64,000 bases of DNA. It comes from Rhinopithecus roxellana (taxonomy: Eukaryota > Chordata > Mammalia > Primates > Cercopithecidae). Each line of letters opens with the position of its first letter. The stretch's first letter is position 1. The stretch covers positions 20,500,921-20,564,920 of the forward strand of contig NC_044554.1 of NCBI RefSeq assembly GCF_007565055.1. The letters are read 5' to 3'. The notes under the pieces are model-generated. The model was not told the origin of the DNA and searched no databases. It saw nothing but the letters and a program-made list of their open reading frames with translations. The translations under genes and the position numbers were made by a program. This document shows positions 11,641 through 23,500 of the stretch, one piece after another.

Positions 11641-12176
11641 ATCTTGAACTCAAGGCTTTTGATTACAAAACTCAGTTTATTTTCATCAAATTATGCTGTA
11701 ACCCTTTTAGAACAATGCTTTGCTATATGTAATGATGCCACATACCTTTTTGAAATTTCTATATGGAATTACATTTGATTTATTTGTTTAGTTCATTAAT
11801 AGTAAAATATTTAGAATGAGCAAAATTAAATATATTTTATTTATTTTAACCATATTTTTCTCACATCTTTAGCTTTTGCCACAATTTCATCTTAAAGGTA
11901 GGGAGCCTTTAAAGTGTAAAGACAGATATGTGCTATATTTTTTTGTTTGTGTATATGGATATTATATACTATAAAATAGGTTAAATTATCTTTTACTTTT
12001 TTTGAAATGTAGTGTAAATATTTCTATCTTTTAAAATTTCCTACTTTGAAAAACTGTACTGTATAAAAAACTTCTTTTTGAAATATATGATTGAAATAAA
12101 AATAATTTTTTTAGCAATAAAAAGAAATTCTGTAATTATACTCTCAGGTTAGAATATAAGAAGCAAAGAAATATAG

Positions 12177-12343
12177 TATGCAGTCCAATATGTAGCCACT
12201 ACTCATATATGAATACTTAAATATAAAAAGATTAAAATAAAATAAAATGTCAAACTCAATTCTTTACTCTCACTAGCCATATCTCAAATGCTCAATAGCC
12301 ACATGTGACTAGTGGCTACCATGTTGAACAGCACAGATATAGA
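12177..12343. mobile_element. hAT-type MITE (MER3-like)
   Basis: The ends form an imperfect inverted repeat: 'gcagtccaatatgtagccacta' at the left and the complementary 'tagtggctaccatgttgaacagc' at the right. The centre is AT-rich and the interior carries 'gctcaatagccacatgtgac'. The family name is from memory and uncertain; non-autonomous hAT is the firmer call. Confidence 0.7.
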
Positions 12344-12479
12344 ATATTTCATTCAAAGTGGAAAATTATATCAAAAAGCACTATGATATAATCAGCACTA
12401 CGATTTAGAGTGGGGCCTGAGAATGTTATTGGATCACAGCTATATCCATTTGTTTACAAGTAGTTTATCGCTGTCCTGT

Positions 12480-12600
12480 CACCAGAAAGAGCAGATTTTG
12501 AATAGTTGCAAGAGAGATCTTATGGCTCATGAACACTAAAACATTTATTATTTGGTACTTTACAGAAAACAATTTGCCAGACTCTGACCTAGAACATCTT
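12480..12600 (+). mobile_element. hAT-Charlie-type fragment
   Basis: Contains 'aatagttgcaagagag', 'acactaaaacatttatt' and 'ctttacagaaaacaatttgcc', a diverged copy of a mammal-wide hAT MITE end. A second copy in the same orientation is at 48535-48665. Confidence 0.6.
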
Positions 12601-13607
12601 TTATAAGCAATTGTTGGTTTGAGTTTCTGCCTAAAATATCATTTTTGCATGACTAAATCTTTCGCCTTCCTAATTCTCCTCTTCCTTCTCCTTCCTTCCT
12701 TCTCTCTTTTCTCTTATTTCAATCATATATTTCTTTACTTAAGGAATTTCTTGGTAACTTGATAATGAATAGAAGAGCTTTGACTTACATTCATAAATAC
12801 TTTTATAGTTTTTAGCCACCAAGACATTACAGTAAAAATACAGTAGTGTTTTTAATAATGTCAGAGAATATCATTATTCTGACATGTGATACTGGGATAT
12901 GGAAAGGAAGCAATCATTCTCTTTTATGGACTTGAATAAAGAGGAAAGTCCTCTAGGAATTCAGTCTTACACATACTTTTTTTTTTTTTTTTTGCAAGAG
13001 GAAGTTCATATTTCTAGTATTGATGCATATGACTACTTTTCAGTTTAGGTTAATTTATTTTAAAAAACTATCTCTAAATATAGGATTAAAAACTGTTCAG
13101 TTTTCTCATTCAATTCTTATCTAAAAACATTCCAAGACCCTCCTCAGCTCTTTGGCATAATAAAATGAATAGGAAAGAATTTTCTTTGATCTCATTTGGA
13201 ACAATAATGTCTACATAACATACAATTTACTTGCAAAATTTTCCCTTGCTGCTTGAGGATAAACGTAGTTAAAATTTGAATTCGACTAAAACGCTAAACT
13301 ATGTAGTAATTGCCAATGAAATTTTTCTGCTTATTAGCAGTAATAGCTGCCTGGTAAGAAAATCTATTAGGCTTTTTTCACACGTGGCAAAGCAAACATT
13401 CCTTTGACTCTGGATGGATAAAACAATTTATCTAACATTTGGGTGGATCCTTTACTGTGCATCATTTCATTCAGTTTACCTAGTATTTAAGAAATAACTG
13501 AGACATGATAAAATGGGTTATCTCCTCCATCTAATACAGTATAATAGACACATACACCCACCTGGTATTTACACAGGGTTATATAGGAAAGAATTCATGA
13601 CACAGTG
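12601..13607. other. Unique sequence with polypyrimidine and poly(T) tracts
   Basis: A CT-rich tract lies at about 12671-12720 and a T homopolymer at about 12977-12993. No gene recognised. Confidence 0.5.
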
Positions 13608-13806
13608 TATCCTAGCTCTGCTTCTTAGTAGCTGTGTAATCTCCCTCAAGTTACTTAACTTTTCTGTTTTTCAGATTTCTTATCTATAAAACAGGGATTA
13701 AAAAGTGTGCATATGGCATGGGCTCGTTTGAGAATGGAATGAATTAAATACTTGTGAAATCCTTTCAGTAGTGCCCCAGTAAGCGCTCCCTAAATGTTAG
13801 AGAGAA
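13608..13806 (+). repeat. MIR SINE
   Basis: Follows the MIR consensus order: 'agctctgcttcttagtagct', 'aagttacttaactttt', 'cttatctataaaacaggga', and the terminal 'agtaagcgctccctaaatgtt'. Old, moderately diverged. Confidence 0.85.
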
Positions 13807-13849
13807 CAGTGTTATTCCGGGTGGAAAAATAACATGCATTAGAACCAGT

Positions 13850-14030
13850 CAGTTTTGTCCTTAAATCCTAGTTCTTGACTTCTTGTCTTGTTAAATTCAT
13901 TGAGTCTCATCTTTTTCATGTATCAAATGAGTATAATACCTAGTCTCAGTAGTTGTAGTAAGGTGCAGTGACAAAATATGTAGGATGACTGGCATATAAC
14001 AAAATGCTAATAAGTGGCAGTTTATATTAA
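13850..14030 (+). repeat. MIR-like fragment
   Basis: Contains 'gagtctcatctttttcatgt', 'aaatgagtataatacctag' and a terminal 'gactggcatataacaaaatg', in MIR order. Confidence 0.6.
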
Positions 14031-14324
14031 CATAATTGTGTAAATAGGAAGACTACAAATTAGCTGACTTGTTTAGTTAGTCAGACCAGCCAACATACAT
14101 ACAGTTTTAAGCTCATCTCCCCAAATATCCTCTGAGACAAGCCTTGTTAAAACTGTTGAACAAACGTCTAACCAGTGAACTTTGTGCTTGCCTTTCAAGA
14201 AAGGCGTACTCTTTCCCTTTGCCAACACACGACTTCCACTCCTGTGGAGTTAAGCTGAGAAACATGACTTCATAGACCATGAGAATTGCATGCAGGCTGA
14301 AATTATGGAGAACAAGCTCCTCAT

Positions 14325-14440
14325 TCACAGATGAGGTCAGTGAGATTCAAAAAGGTTAAACTATCCCCCCAGAGTTGCACAGCTATTTGGCCAAATTTCT
14401 TCCAGGAAGCTGGACTGACCCCAGCCCAAACTGTTTCTTC
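14325..14440 (-). repeat. MIR-like fragment (antisense)
   Basis: Contains 'cacagatgaggtcagtgaga', then 'aggttaaact', 'gagttgcacagctatttgg' and 'agctggactgac', the antisense MIR core. Confidence 0.65.
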
Positions 14441-15339
14441 CATTACATTGCATTTAGTATTTATATATGTTCATTTTGGATACTTGTTTATATTGCTTCA
14501 GGGATATTCTCTCTAGCATAGGCATATAAATTTTCCCCAAGTCCTATGATTCTTGAAAAGCACAATCTTGTTGGTTTTTTTTTTTTTGTCCCTGTTAAGC
14601 AAATGCATTAGTGTTATAAACAAATTGATGAATATTTATTTAATCAGTGAAATTGTTATATGTTTCATATAGACTGAAAATTCTAGTATATGAGGAGGAG
14701 GTGGAGCAAGATGGTCTAACAGAAACCTCCAGTGATCATCCCCCCATGCGGCAACACCAAATTGAGGAACTATCCACAAGACAAAACAAAACAAAACAAA
14801 AACATTTCATAATATCCAAAAGTCAGGTGAGTGATCTCGGTAAGAGGCACTGGAAGGGGCAGGAAAGACAGTTTTGAAACACCTACAGCACTCCTTCCCT
14901 ACTCCCTGGCAGCAGCCACATGGTGTGGAGAGAATCTGTGCTCCTGGTGAAGGGAGAGTGCAGTGACTATGGGACCTTGCATTAGAATTCAGTGCTGCTG
15001 TCACAGCAGAAAACGACATGGGGCAGAGCTTGACTGGCACCAATGGAGAGAGCATTTATGCCAGCCCTAACCAGAGGCAAATTGTCCTTCCCAGCTGTGA
15101 AAACCTGAGTTCTAGCTAATCCCAACACTGGTGGCTAAAGCACTCTGGGGTCCTAAATAAACCTGAAAGGCAGTCTAGGCCATAAGGACTGTAGTTTCTA
15201 GACAAGTCCTGGTGCTGTCCTGGACTCGGAACTAGTGGACTTGGGGGCATATAATCTATTGAGATACCAGCCATGGTGGCCAAGGGTGTGTTTGCATCAC
15301 CCCTCCTCCAACCCCAGGCAGTACAAGTCACAGTTTCAG

Positions 15340-16450
15340 TTCCGGGAATGATTCCTTCCCTCTACTTGAGGATAGAGAGGGGAAGAGTAAAGAGGACTTT
15401 GTCTTACAACTTGGATACCAGCTCAGTCACAGCAGAATAGGGCACCAGGCAGATTCCTAAGGCCTCCATTCTAGGTCCTAGCTACTGGAACAACATTTCT
15501 AAACGCACTGTGGGCAAGAAAGGAACGTGCTGCCTTGAAGGGAAGGAGCTAGTCCTGGCAGAGTTAATCAACTGCTGACTAAAGAGCCTTTGGGCCCTGA
15601 ATAATCAGCAGGGGTACTCAGGTTCTACTTGCCGTGGGCCTTGGGTGAGACTCAGAGGCATACCGGCTTCAGGTGAGACCTGGCACATTCCCAGCTGTGG
15701 TGGCTATAGAGAGAGACTCCCTTCTGCTTGAGGAAAGAAGAGGGAAGAGAAAAGGGAACATTGTCTTACAGCTTGGGTACTAGCATGGCCACAGTGGGAT
15801 AGAGCACCAAGCAGGCTCCTGAGGTCCCTGATTCTAGGCCCTGGATCCTGGATGGCATTTCTGGACCTCCTCTGGGCCAGGAGGGAGTTCACTGCCTTGA
15901 AGAGCAAAACTCAGAACTGGCAACATTGACCATCAGCTTACTGAAGAGCTCTTGGGCCTTGAGGGTACATCAGCAGTGTCCAGGCAGTACCTGCCCTGGG
16001 CCTGGGATGGTGATGGTTGCTGGAATGAGACTCCTCTGCATAAGGAAAGGGGAGGGAGGAGTGAGGAAGACTTTGTCTTGCAGCTTGGGTGTCAGCTAGC
16101 TTAACCACAGTAGAATAGAGCACCAGGTATATTCCTAAGGCTTCTGACTCCAGGCCCTGGTTCCCAGATGCATCTCTGGATGCACCTGGGGCCAGCGGGA
16201 ACTCATTGATCTGAAAGGAAGGACACAAGTCTGGCTGGATTTGCCACTTGCTGATTGTAGACCTCTTGAGCTGAAAGGAAACATAGGTGGTTGACAGGCA
16301 GTGGTAACTGTGGGCCTTGGTAGAAACCGATGCTGTGCTGGTTTCAAGTCTGAGCCAGTGAAGTTCCAGTGGTGGTGGCCATGAGCATGCTCGTGTCACC
16401 CATCCCCCAGTTCCAGGCTGCTCAGCACAGAAAGAGAGGGTGTTTGGGGG
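15340..16450. repeat. Tandem 5' UTR units (~310-360 bp) of the old L1
   Basis: Three related units are marked by 'ctttgtcttacaacttgg' (15397), 'attgtcttacagcttggg' (about 15759) and 'ctttgtcttgcagcttggg' (about 16071). Each is preceded by an 'agaga..gactcc..ctgcttgagga'-like stretch and followed by 'gcaccaggcag' and 'taggccctgg' motifs. The long minus-strand frame at 15938-16609 (223 codons) is antisense to this array and not a gene. Confidence 0.8.
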
Positions 16451-16895
16451 AAGGTAAGGGAAGAGAACACAAGTCTCTGCCTGGTAATTCAGGAAATTCT
16501 CCTGGATCTTAGTCAAGACCACTGAAGCAGTACTTCTGTGAGTCTGCAAGAACCACAGTGTTACTGGGTTTGGGTTAACCCCTAAAGCAGATATGGCTGC
16601 AGTTACCAAAGACTTAGATCACAACATGCAAGTATTTAAAAATACTTACAAAGCCTTCCCAAAAAGGACAGGTACTCACAAGCCCAGACCATGAAGACTA
16701 TAATAAATATCTAACTGTTCAGTGTCCAGACACTGGTGAATATCCACAAGCATCAAGACCATACAGGAAAGCATGACCTCACCAGACAAACTAAATAAGT
16801 CACTAGTGACCAATCCTGAAGAGAGAGATATATAACTTTTCAGACATAGAATTCAAAAGAACCGTTTTAAGGAAGAAACATCAGACTTAATCTGC

Positions 16896-17597
16896 ACTAT
16901 AGACCAAATGGATCTAATAGATATTTACAGAACATTTTATCCAGTAGCTGCAGAATACACATTTTTCTCCACAGCATATGGTTCATCATCAAGGATAGAC
17001 CATATTTTAGGTTACGAAACAAGTTTCAAAACATTCAAAAAAATTGAAATAAACATCTTCTCTGAGCACAGTGGAATAAAACTACAAATCAATAGCAAGA
17101 AGAATTTTGGAAACTATATAAACACAGTGAAATTAAACAATGTGCTTCTGAATGACCAATGGGCCTATGAAGAAATTAAGGAAATTAAAATACTTCATGA
17201 AACAAGTGAAAATGGAAACACAATATACCAAAACCTGTGGAATACAGTGAAAGCAGTAATAAAAAACATTTTAGCAATAAGTGCCTACATCAAAAAAGAA
17301 TAACTTAAACAAAGAAACTAATTATCCATCATAAATAATTAGAAAAGCAAAACCAAATCAAACTCAATTAGTAGAAGAAAAGAAATAATAAAAGTCATAG
17401 CAGAAATACGTAAAATTGAAGTGAAAAATAACAAAAAAACAACAATCAAAAATTGGTGTTTTCAAAAGATAAACAAAATCAACAAAACTTTAGCCACACT
17501 AACTGGGTAACAAAAAGAGAAGACTCAAATAAATAAAATCAGAGATGGAAAAGGAGACTTCAAAACTGATAGTATGAAAATTAAAAGGATCACTAGT
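16896..17597 (+). pseudogene. L1 ORF2 endonuclease C-terminal remnant (old L1)
   Basis: The frame 16908-17303 (131 codons) matches the C-terminal endonuclease and linker of L1 ORF2, with DLIDIYRTF, EYTFFSTA, RIDHILGYE and EHSGIKLQI in order. Nothing of ORF1 or the N-terminal endonuclease precedes it. Further degraded ORF2 follows to the Alu at 17598 and resumes after it (MDAKILNK-like and GFILGIQG-like remnants) up to about 18384, with several in-frame stops. Non-functional. Confidence 0.88.
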
Positions 17598-17888
17598 GGC
17601 CGGGTGCAGTGGCTCATGCCTGTCATCCCAACACTTTGGGAGGCCGAGGCGGGTGAATCATTTGAGGTCGGGGTGTGAGACCAGCCTGGCCAACATGGTG
17701 ACACCCCATCTCTACTAAAAATTCAAAAAAATTAGTCTGGCATAGTGGCAGGCACCTGTAATCCCAGCTACTGGGAGGCTGAGGCAGGAGAATCACTTGA
17801 ACCTAGGAGGCAGAGGTTGCAGGGAGCCAAGATCACACCACTGCACTCCAGCCTGGGTGACAGCATGAGACTCCGTTTCAAAAAAAAA
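17598..17888 (+). mobile_element. Sense Alu (S-like) in old L1
   Basis: Full-length Alu from 'ggccgggtgcagtggctc' to a short A tail. Imperfect TSD atcactag (17589-17596) and accactag (17891-17898). Confidence 0.93.
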
Positions 17889-18414
17889 GTACCACTAGAG
17901 GTTACTACGAGCAACTGTATGCCAATAAACTGGAAAATCTGCGAGAAATAGATAAATTCCTAGGCACATACAACCTACCAAGATTGAACCATGAAGAAAT
18001 GCAAAACCTGAGCAGACCAATAACAAGTAATGAGATCTAAGCCATAGTAAAAATTCTCCCAGCAAAGAAAAGCCTGGGAACTAATGGCTTCACTGCTAAA
18101 TTTTATCAAACATTTAAAGAAGAACTAGTACTGATCCTACTCAAACTATCCTGAAAAATAGAGATAAAAGGAATACTATCAAACCCATTCTATGAGGCCA
18201 GTATTACCCTGATATCAAAACCAAAGACACATCAAAAACGAAAACTATAGGCCAATATTCCTGATAAATATGGATGCAAAAATCCTTAACAAAATACTAG
18301 CACATTGAATTCAGCAACACATTCAAATGATCATTCATTATCACCAGTGGGATTTATTTTAGGGATACAAGGATAGTTTAACATATTCCGATCAGGTTCT
18401 ACTTTAAAAATTCT

Positions 18415-19439
18415 AGAAGAGATGGCCGAATAGGAACAGCTCAAGTCTCCAACTCCCAGCGCAAGCGACACAGAAGACCGGTGATTTCTGCATTTTCAAC
18501 GGAGGTACTGGGTTCATCTCACTGGGGAGTGCCAGACAATCGGTGCTGGTCAGCTGTTGCAGCCCGACCAGCGAGTGCTGAAGGAGGGCAAGGCATCGCC
18601 TCACCTGGGAAGCGCAAGGAGGAAGGGAATCCCTTTTCCTAGCCAGGGGAACTGAGACACACAACACCTGAAAAATCGGGTAACTCCCACCCCAATACTG
18701 CACTTTAAGCAAACGGGCACACCAGGATATTATATCCCACACCTGGCCGGGAGGGTCCCACGCCCACGGAGCCTCCCTCATTGCTACCACAGCAGTCTAC
18801 GATCTCACCGCAAGGCAACAGCGAGGCTGGGGGAGGGGCGCCCGCCATTGCTGAGGCTTAAGTAGGTAAACAAAGCAGCTGGGAAGCTCAAACTGGGTGG
18901 AGCTCACAGCAGCCCAAGGAAGCCTGCCTGTCTCTGTCCACCTCTGGGGACAGGGCACAGCTAAACAACAACAACAACAACAAAGGCAGCAGAAACCTCT
19001 GCAGACGCAAACGACTCTGTCTGACAGGTTTGCAGAGAGCAGTGGATCTCCCAACACAGAGGTTGAGATCTGAGAAGGGACAGACTGCCTGCTCAAGTGG
19101 GTCCCTGACCCCTGAGTAGCCTAACTGGGAGACATCCTCCACTAGGGGCAGACTGACACCCCACACCTCACAGGGTGGAGTACACCCCTGAGAGGAAGCT
19201 TCCAAAGTAAGAATCAGACAGGTACACTCGCTGTTCAGCAGTATTCTATCTTCTGCAGCCTCTGCTGCTGATACCCAGGCAAACAGGGTCTGGAGTGGAC
19301 CTCAAGCAATCTCCAACGGACCTACAGCTGAGGGTCCTGACTGTTAGAAGAAAAACTATCAAACAGGAAGGACACCTACACCAAAATCCCATCAGTAAGT
19401 CACCATCATCAAAGACCAGAGGCAGATAAAACCACAAAG
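18415..19439 (+). promoter_or_regulatory. L1 5' UTR / internal promoter region
   Basis: About 1,025 bp, GC-rich relative to the surroundings, colinear with primate L1 5' UTRs. The start 'gatggccgaat' contains the reverse complement of the YY1-type core ('ggccat') known to position L1 transcription (established for human L1). A (CAA)n stretch lies at about 18966-18981. Whether the promoter still works cannot be judged. Confidence 0.7.
18705..18848 (-). CDS. ORF0-like antisense frame in the L1 5' UTR
   Basis: On the minus strand an ATG (18848-18846) opens a 47-codon frame closed by TAA (18707-18705). It begins MAGAPPPASL and continues through a conserved GSVGVGPS stretch, as I recall for the primate L1 ORF0 frame. 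Human ORF0 is about 70 codons, so this copy is truncated by an early stop. ORF0 is driven by the L1 antisense promoter in humans and can splice into neighbouring DNA (established knowledge). Expression here is unknown. The longer minus-strand frame at 18413-18790 is in another register and is not ORF0. Confidence 0.5.
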   Translation of the reverse strand: MAGAPPPASLLPCGEIVDCCGSNEGGSVGVGPSRPGVGYNILVCPFA

Positions 19440-20456
19440 ATGGGGAAAAAGCAGGGCAGGAAAGCTGGAAATTCAAAAAATAAGAGCGCATCTCCCCCTG
19501 CAAAGGAGTGCAGCTCATCGCCAGCAATGGATCAAAGCTGGACGGAGAATGACTTTGATGAGATGAGAGAAGAAGGCTTCAGTCCATCAAACTTCTCAGA
19601 GCTAAAGGAGGAATTACGTACCCAGCGTAAAGAAACTAAAAATCTTGAAAAAAGAGTGGAAGCATTGACAACTAGAATAATTAATGCAGAGAAGGTCATA
19701 AATGAAATGACAGAGATGAAAACCATGACACGAGAAATACGTGACAAATGCACAAGCTTCAGTAACCGACTCGATCACCTGGAAGAAAGAGTATCAGTGA
19801 TTGAGGATCAAATGAATGAAATGAAGCGAGAAGAGAAACCAAAAGAAAAAAGAAGAAAAAGAAATGAACAAAGCCTGCAAGAAGTATGGGATTATGTAAA
19901 AAGACCAAATCTATGTCTGATTGTGGTGCCTGAAAGTGAGGGGGAAAATGGAACCAAGTTGGAAAACACTCTTCAGGATATCATCCAGGAGAACTTCCCC
20001 AACCTAGTAGGGCGGGCCAACATTCAAATTCAGGAAATACAGAGAACGCCACAAAGATACTCCTCAAGAAGAGCAAATCCAAGACACATAATTGCCAGAT
20101 TCACCAAAGTTGAAATGAAGGAAAAAATCTTAAGGGCAGCCAGAGAGAAAGGCTGGGTTACCCACAAAGGGAAACCCATCAGACTAACAGCAGATCTCTC
20201 GGCAGAAACTCTACAAGCCAGAAGAGAGTGGGGGCCAATATTCAACATTCTTAAAGAAAAGAATTTTAAACCCAGAATTTCATATCCAGCCAAACTAAGT
20301 TTCATAAGTGAAGGAGAAATAAAATCCTTTACAGATAAGCGAATGCTTAGAGATTTTGTCACCACCAGGCCTGCCTTACAAGAGACCCTGAAGGAAGCCC
20401 TAAACATGGAAAGGAACAACCGGTACCAGCCATTGCAAAAACATGCCAAAATGTAA
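19440..20456 (+). CDS. L1 ORF1p (RNA-binding chaperone), open reading frame intact
   Basis: A 338-codon frame from ATG 19440 to a stop after KHAKM, the normal length for primate L1 ORF1p. The protein forms trimers that coat L1 RNA in the cytoplasm and assist reverse transcription (established). Visible parts: a basic N-terminus (MGKKQGRKAGNSKNK), a long heptad-like coiled coil at about residues 55-150 (LKEELRTQRKETKNLEKRVE onward), an RRM beginning near NLCLIVVPES, and a C-terminal domain with REKG, LQARREWGPIFNILKEKNF and RISYPAKLSF. Compared with L1 as I know it, the RRM strand reads CLIVVPE rather than RLIGVPE, so the loss of an Arg and a Gly may impair RNA binding (inference). The start follows the usual L1 context 'aaccacaaagatgggg'. 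A free-standing repeat gene, not a host gene. Confidence 0.9.
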   Translation: MGKKQGRKAGNSKNKSASPPAKECSSSPAMDQSWTENDFDEMREEGFSPSNFSELKEELRTQRKETKNLEKRVEALTTRIINAEKVINEMTEMKTMTREIRDKCTSFSNRLDHLEERVSVIEDQMNEMKREEKPKEKRRKRNEQSLQEVWDYVKRPNLCLIVVPESEGENGTKLENTLQDIIQENFPNLVGRANIQIQEIQRTPQRYSSRRANPRHIIARFTKVEMKEKILRAAREKGWVTHKGKPIRLTADLSAETLQARREWGPIFNILKEKNFKPRISYPAKLSFISEGEIKSFTDKRMLRDFVTTRPALQETLKEALNMERNNRYQPLQKHAKM

Positions 20457-20519
20457 AGACCATTGAGGCTAGGAAGAAACTGCATCAACTAACGAGAAAA
20501 ATAACCAGTTAATATCATA

Positions 20520-23500
20520 ATGGCAGGATCAAGTTCACACATAACAATATTAACCTTAAATGTAAATGGATTAAATGCTCCAATTAAAAGACACAGACTG
20601 GCAAACTGGATAAAGAGTCAAGACCCATCAGTCTGCTGTATTCAGGAGACCCATCTCACATGCAGAGACATACATAGGCTAAAAATAAAGGGATGGAGGA
20701 AGATCTACCAAGCAAATGGAGAACAAAAAAAAAAAAAAAAAAAAAGGCAGGGGATGCAATACTAGTCTCTGATAAAACAGACTTTAAACCATCAAAGGTC
20801 AAAAGAGACAAAGAAGGCCATTACATAATGGTAAAGGGATCGATTCAACAGGAAGAGCTAACTATCCTAAATATATATGCACCCAATACAGGAGCACCCA
20901 AATTCATAAAGCAAGTCCTTAGAGACTTACAAAGAGACTTAGACTCTCATACAATAATAATGGGAGACTTCAACACTCCACTGTCAACATTAGACAGATC
21001 AATGAGACAGAAAGTTAACAAGGATATCCAGGAATTGAATTTATCTCCGCAGCAAGCAGACCTAATAGACATCTATAGAACTCTCCACCCCAAATCAACA
21101 GAATATACATTCTTCTCAGCACCACATCACACTTATTCCAAAATTGACTACATAATTGGAAGTAAAGCACTCCTCAGCAAATGTAAAAGAACAGAAATTA
21201 TAACAAACTGTCTCTCAGACCACAGTGCAATCAAACTAGAACTCAGGACTAAGAAACTCAATCAAAACTGCTCAACTACATGGAGACTGAACAACCTGCT
21301 CCTGAATGACTACTAGGTACATAACGAAATGAAGGCAGAAATAAAGATGTTCTTTGAAACCAATGAGAACAAAGATACAACATACCAGAATCTCTGGGAC
21401 ACATTTAAAGCAGTGTGTAGAGGGAAATTTATAGCACTAAATGCCCACAAGAGAAAGCTGGAAAGATCTAAAATTGACACTCTAACATCACAATTAAAAG
21501 AACTAGAGAAGCAAGAGCAAACACATTCAAAAACCAGCAGAAGGCAAGAAATAACTAAGATCAGAGCAGAACTGAAGGAGATAAGAGACACAAAAAATCC
21601 TTCAAAAAATCAATGAATCCAGGAGTTGGTTTTTTGAAAAGATGAACAAAATTGACAGACTGCTAGCAAGACTAATAAAGAAGAAAAGAGAGAAGAATCA
21701 AATAGACTTAATAAAAAATGATAAATGGGATATCACCACCGACCCCACAGAAATACAAACTACCATCAGAGAATACTATAAACACCTCTACGCAAATCAA
21801 CTAGAAAATCTAGAAGAAATGGATAACTTCCTGGACACTTACACTCCCCCAAGACTAAACCAGGAAGAAGCTAAATCACTGAATAGACCAATAGCAGGTT
21901 CTGAAATTCAGGCAATAATTAATAGCCTACCAACCAAAAAAAGTCCAGGACCAGATGGATTCACAGCTGAATTCTACCAGAGGTACAAGGAGGAGCTGGT
22001 ACCATTCCTTCTGAAACTATTCCAATCAATAGAAAAAGAGAGAATCCTCCCTAACTCATTTTATGAGGCCAACATCATCCTGATACCAAAGCCTGGCAGA
22101 GACACAACAAAAAAAGAGAATTTTAGACCAATATCCCTGATGAACATCGATGCAAAAATCCTCAATAAAATACTGGCAAACCAGATTCAGCAGCACATCA
22201 AAAAGCTTATCCACCATGATCAAGTGGGCTTCATCCCTGGGATGCAAGGCTGGTTCAACATTCGCAAATCAATAAACGTAATCCAGCATATAAACAGAAC
22301 CAAAGTCAAGAACCACATGATTATCTCAATAGATGCAGAAAAGGCCTTTGACAAAATTCAACAGCCCTTCATGCTAAAAACGCTCAGTAAATTTGGTATT
22401 GATGGAATGTACCTCAAAATAATAAGAGCTATTTATGACAAACCCACAGCCAATATACTGAATGGGTAAAAACTGGAAAAATTCCCTTTGAAAACTGGCA
22501 CAAGACAAGGATGCCCTCTCTCACCACTCCTATTCAACATAGTCTTGGAAGTTCTGGCTAGGGCAATCAGGCAAGAGAAACAAATCAAGGGTATCCAGTT
22601 AGGAAAAGAAGAAGTCAAATTGTCCCTGTTTGCAGATGACATGATTGTATATTTAGAAAACCCCATCGTCTCAGCCCAAAATCTCCTTAAGCTGATAAGC
22701 AACTTCAGCAAAGTCTCAGGATACAAAATTAATGTGCAAAAATCACAAGCATTCTTATACACCAGTAACAGACAAACAGAGAGCCAAATCATGAATGAAC
22801 TTCCATTCACAATTGCTTCAAAGAGAATAAAATACCTAGGAATCCAACTTACAAGGGATGTAAAGGACCTCTTCAAGGAGAACTACAAACCACTGCTCAG
22901 TGAAATCAAAGAGGACACAAACAAATGGAAGAACATACCATGCTCATGGATAGGAAGAATCAATATCGTGAAAATGGCCATACTGCCCAAGGTTATTTAT
23001 AGATTCAATGCCATCCCCATCAAGCTACCAATGAGTTTCTTCACAGAATTAGAAAAAACTGCTTTAAAGTTCATATGGAACCAAAAAAGAGCCCACATTG
23101 CCAAGACAATCCTAAGTCAAAAGAACAAAGCTGGAGGCATCATGCTACCTGACTTCAAACTATACTACAAGGCTACAGTAACCAAAACAGCATGGTACTG
23201 GTACCAAAACAGAGATATAGACCAATGGAACAGAACAGAGTCCTCAGAAATAATACCACACATCTACAGTGATCTGATCTTTGACAAACCTGAGAGAAAC
23301 AAGAAATGGGGAAAGGTTTCCCTATTTAATAAATGGTGCTGGGAAATTTGGCTAGCCATAAGTAGAAAGCTGAAACTGGATCCTTTCCTTACTCCTTATA
23401 CGAAAATTAATTCAAGATGGATTAGAGACTTAAATGTTAGACCTAATACCATAAAAACCCTAGAAGAAAACCTAGGTAGTACCATTCAGGACATAGGCAT

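Noticed and set aside
15938..16609. 223-codon minus-strand open frame
   Set aside because: It lies wholly antisense to the tandem 5' UTR units of the old L1 and has no domain or exon signals.
18413..18790. 125-codon minus-strand frame in the young L1 5' UTR
   Set aside because: It is in a different register from the ORF0 frame and runs into the filler sequence; a by-product of GC-rich sequence.
20030..20488. 152-codon minus-strand frame
   Set aside because: It is the shadow of the L1 ORF1 coding strand.
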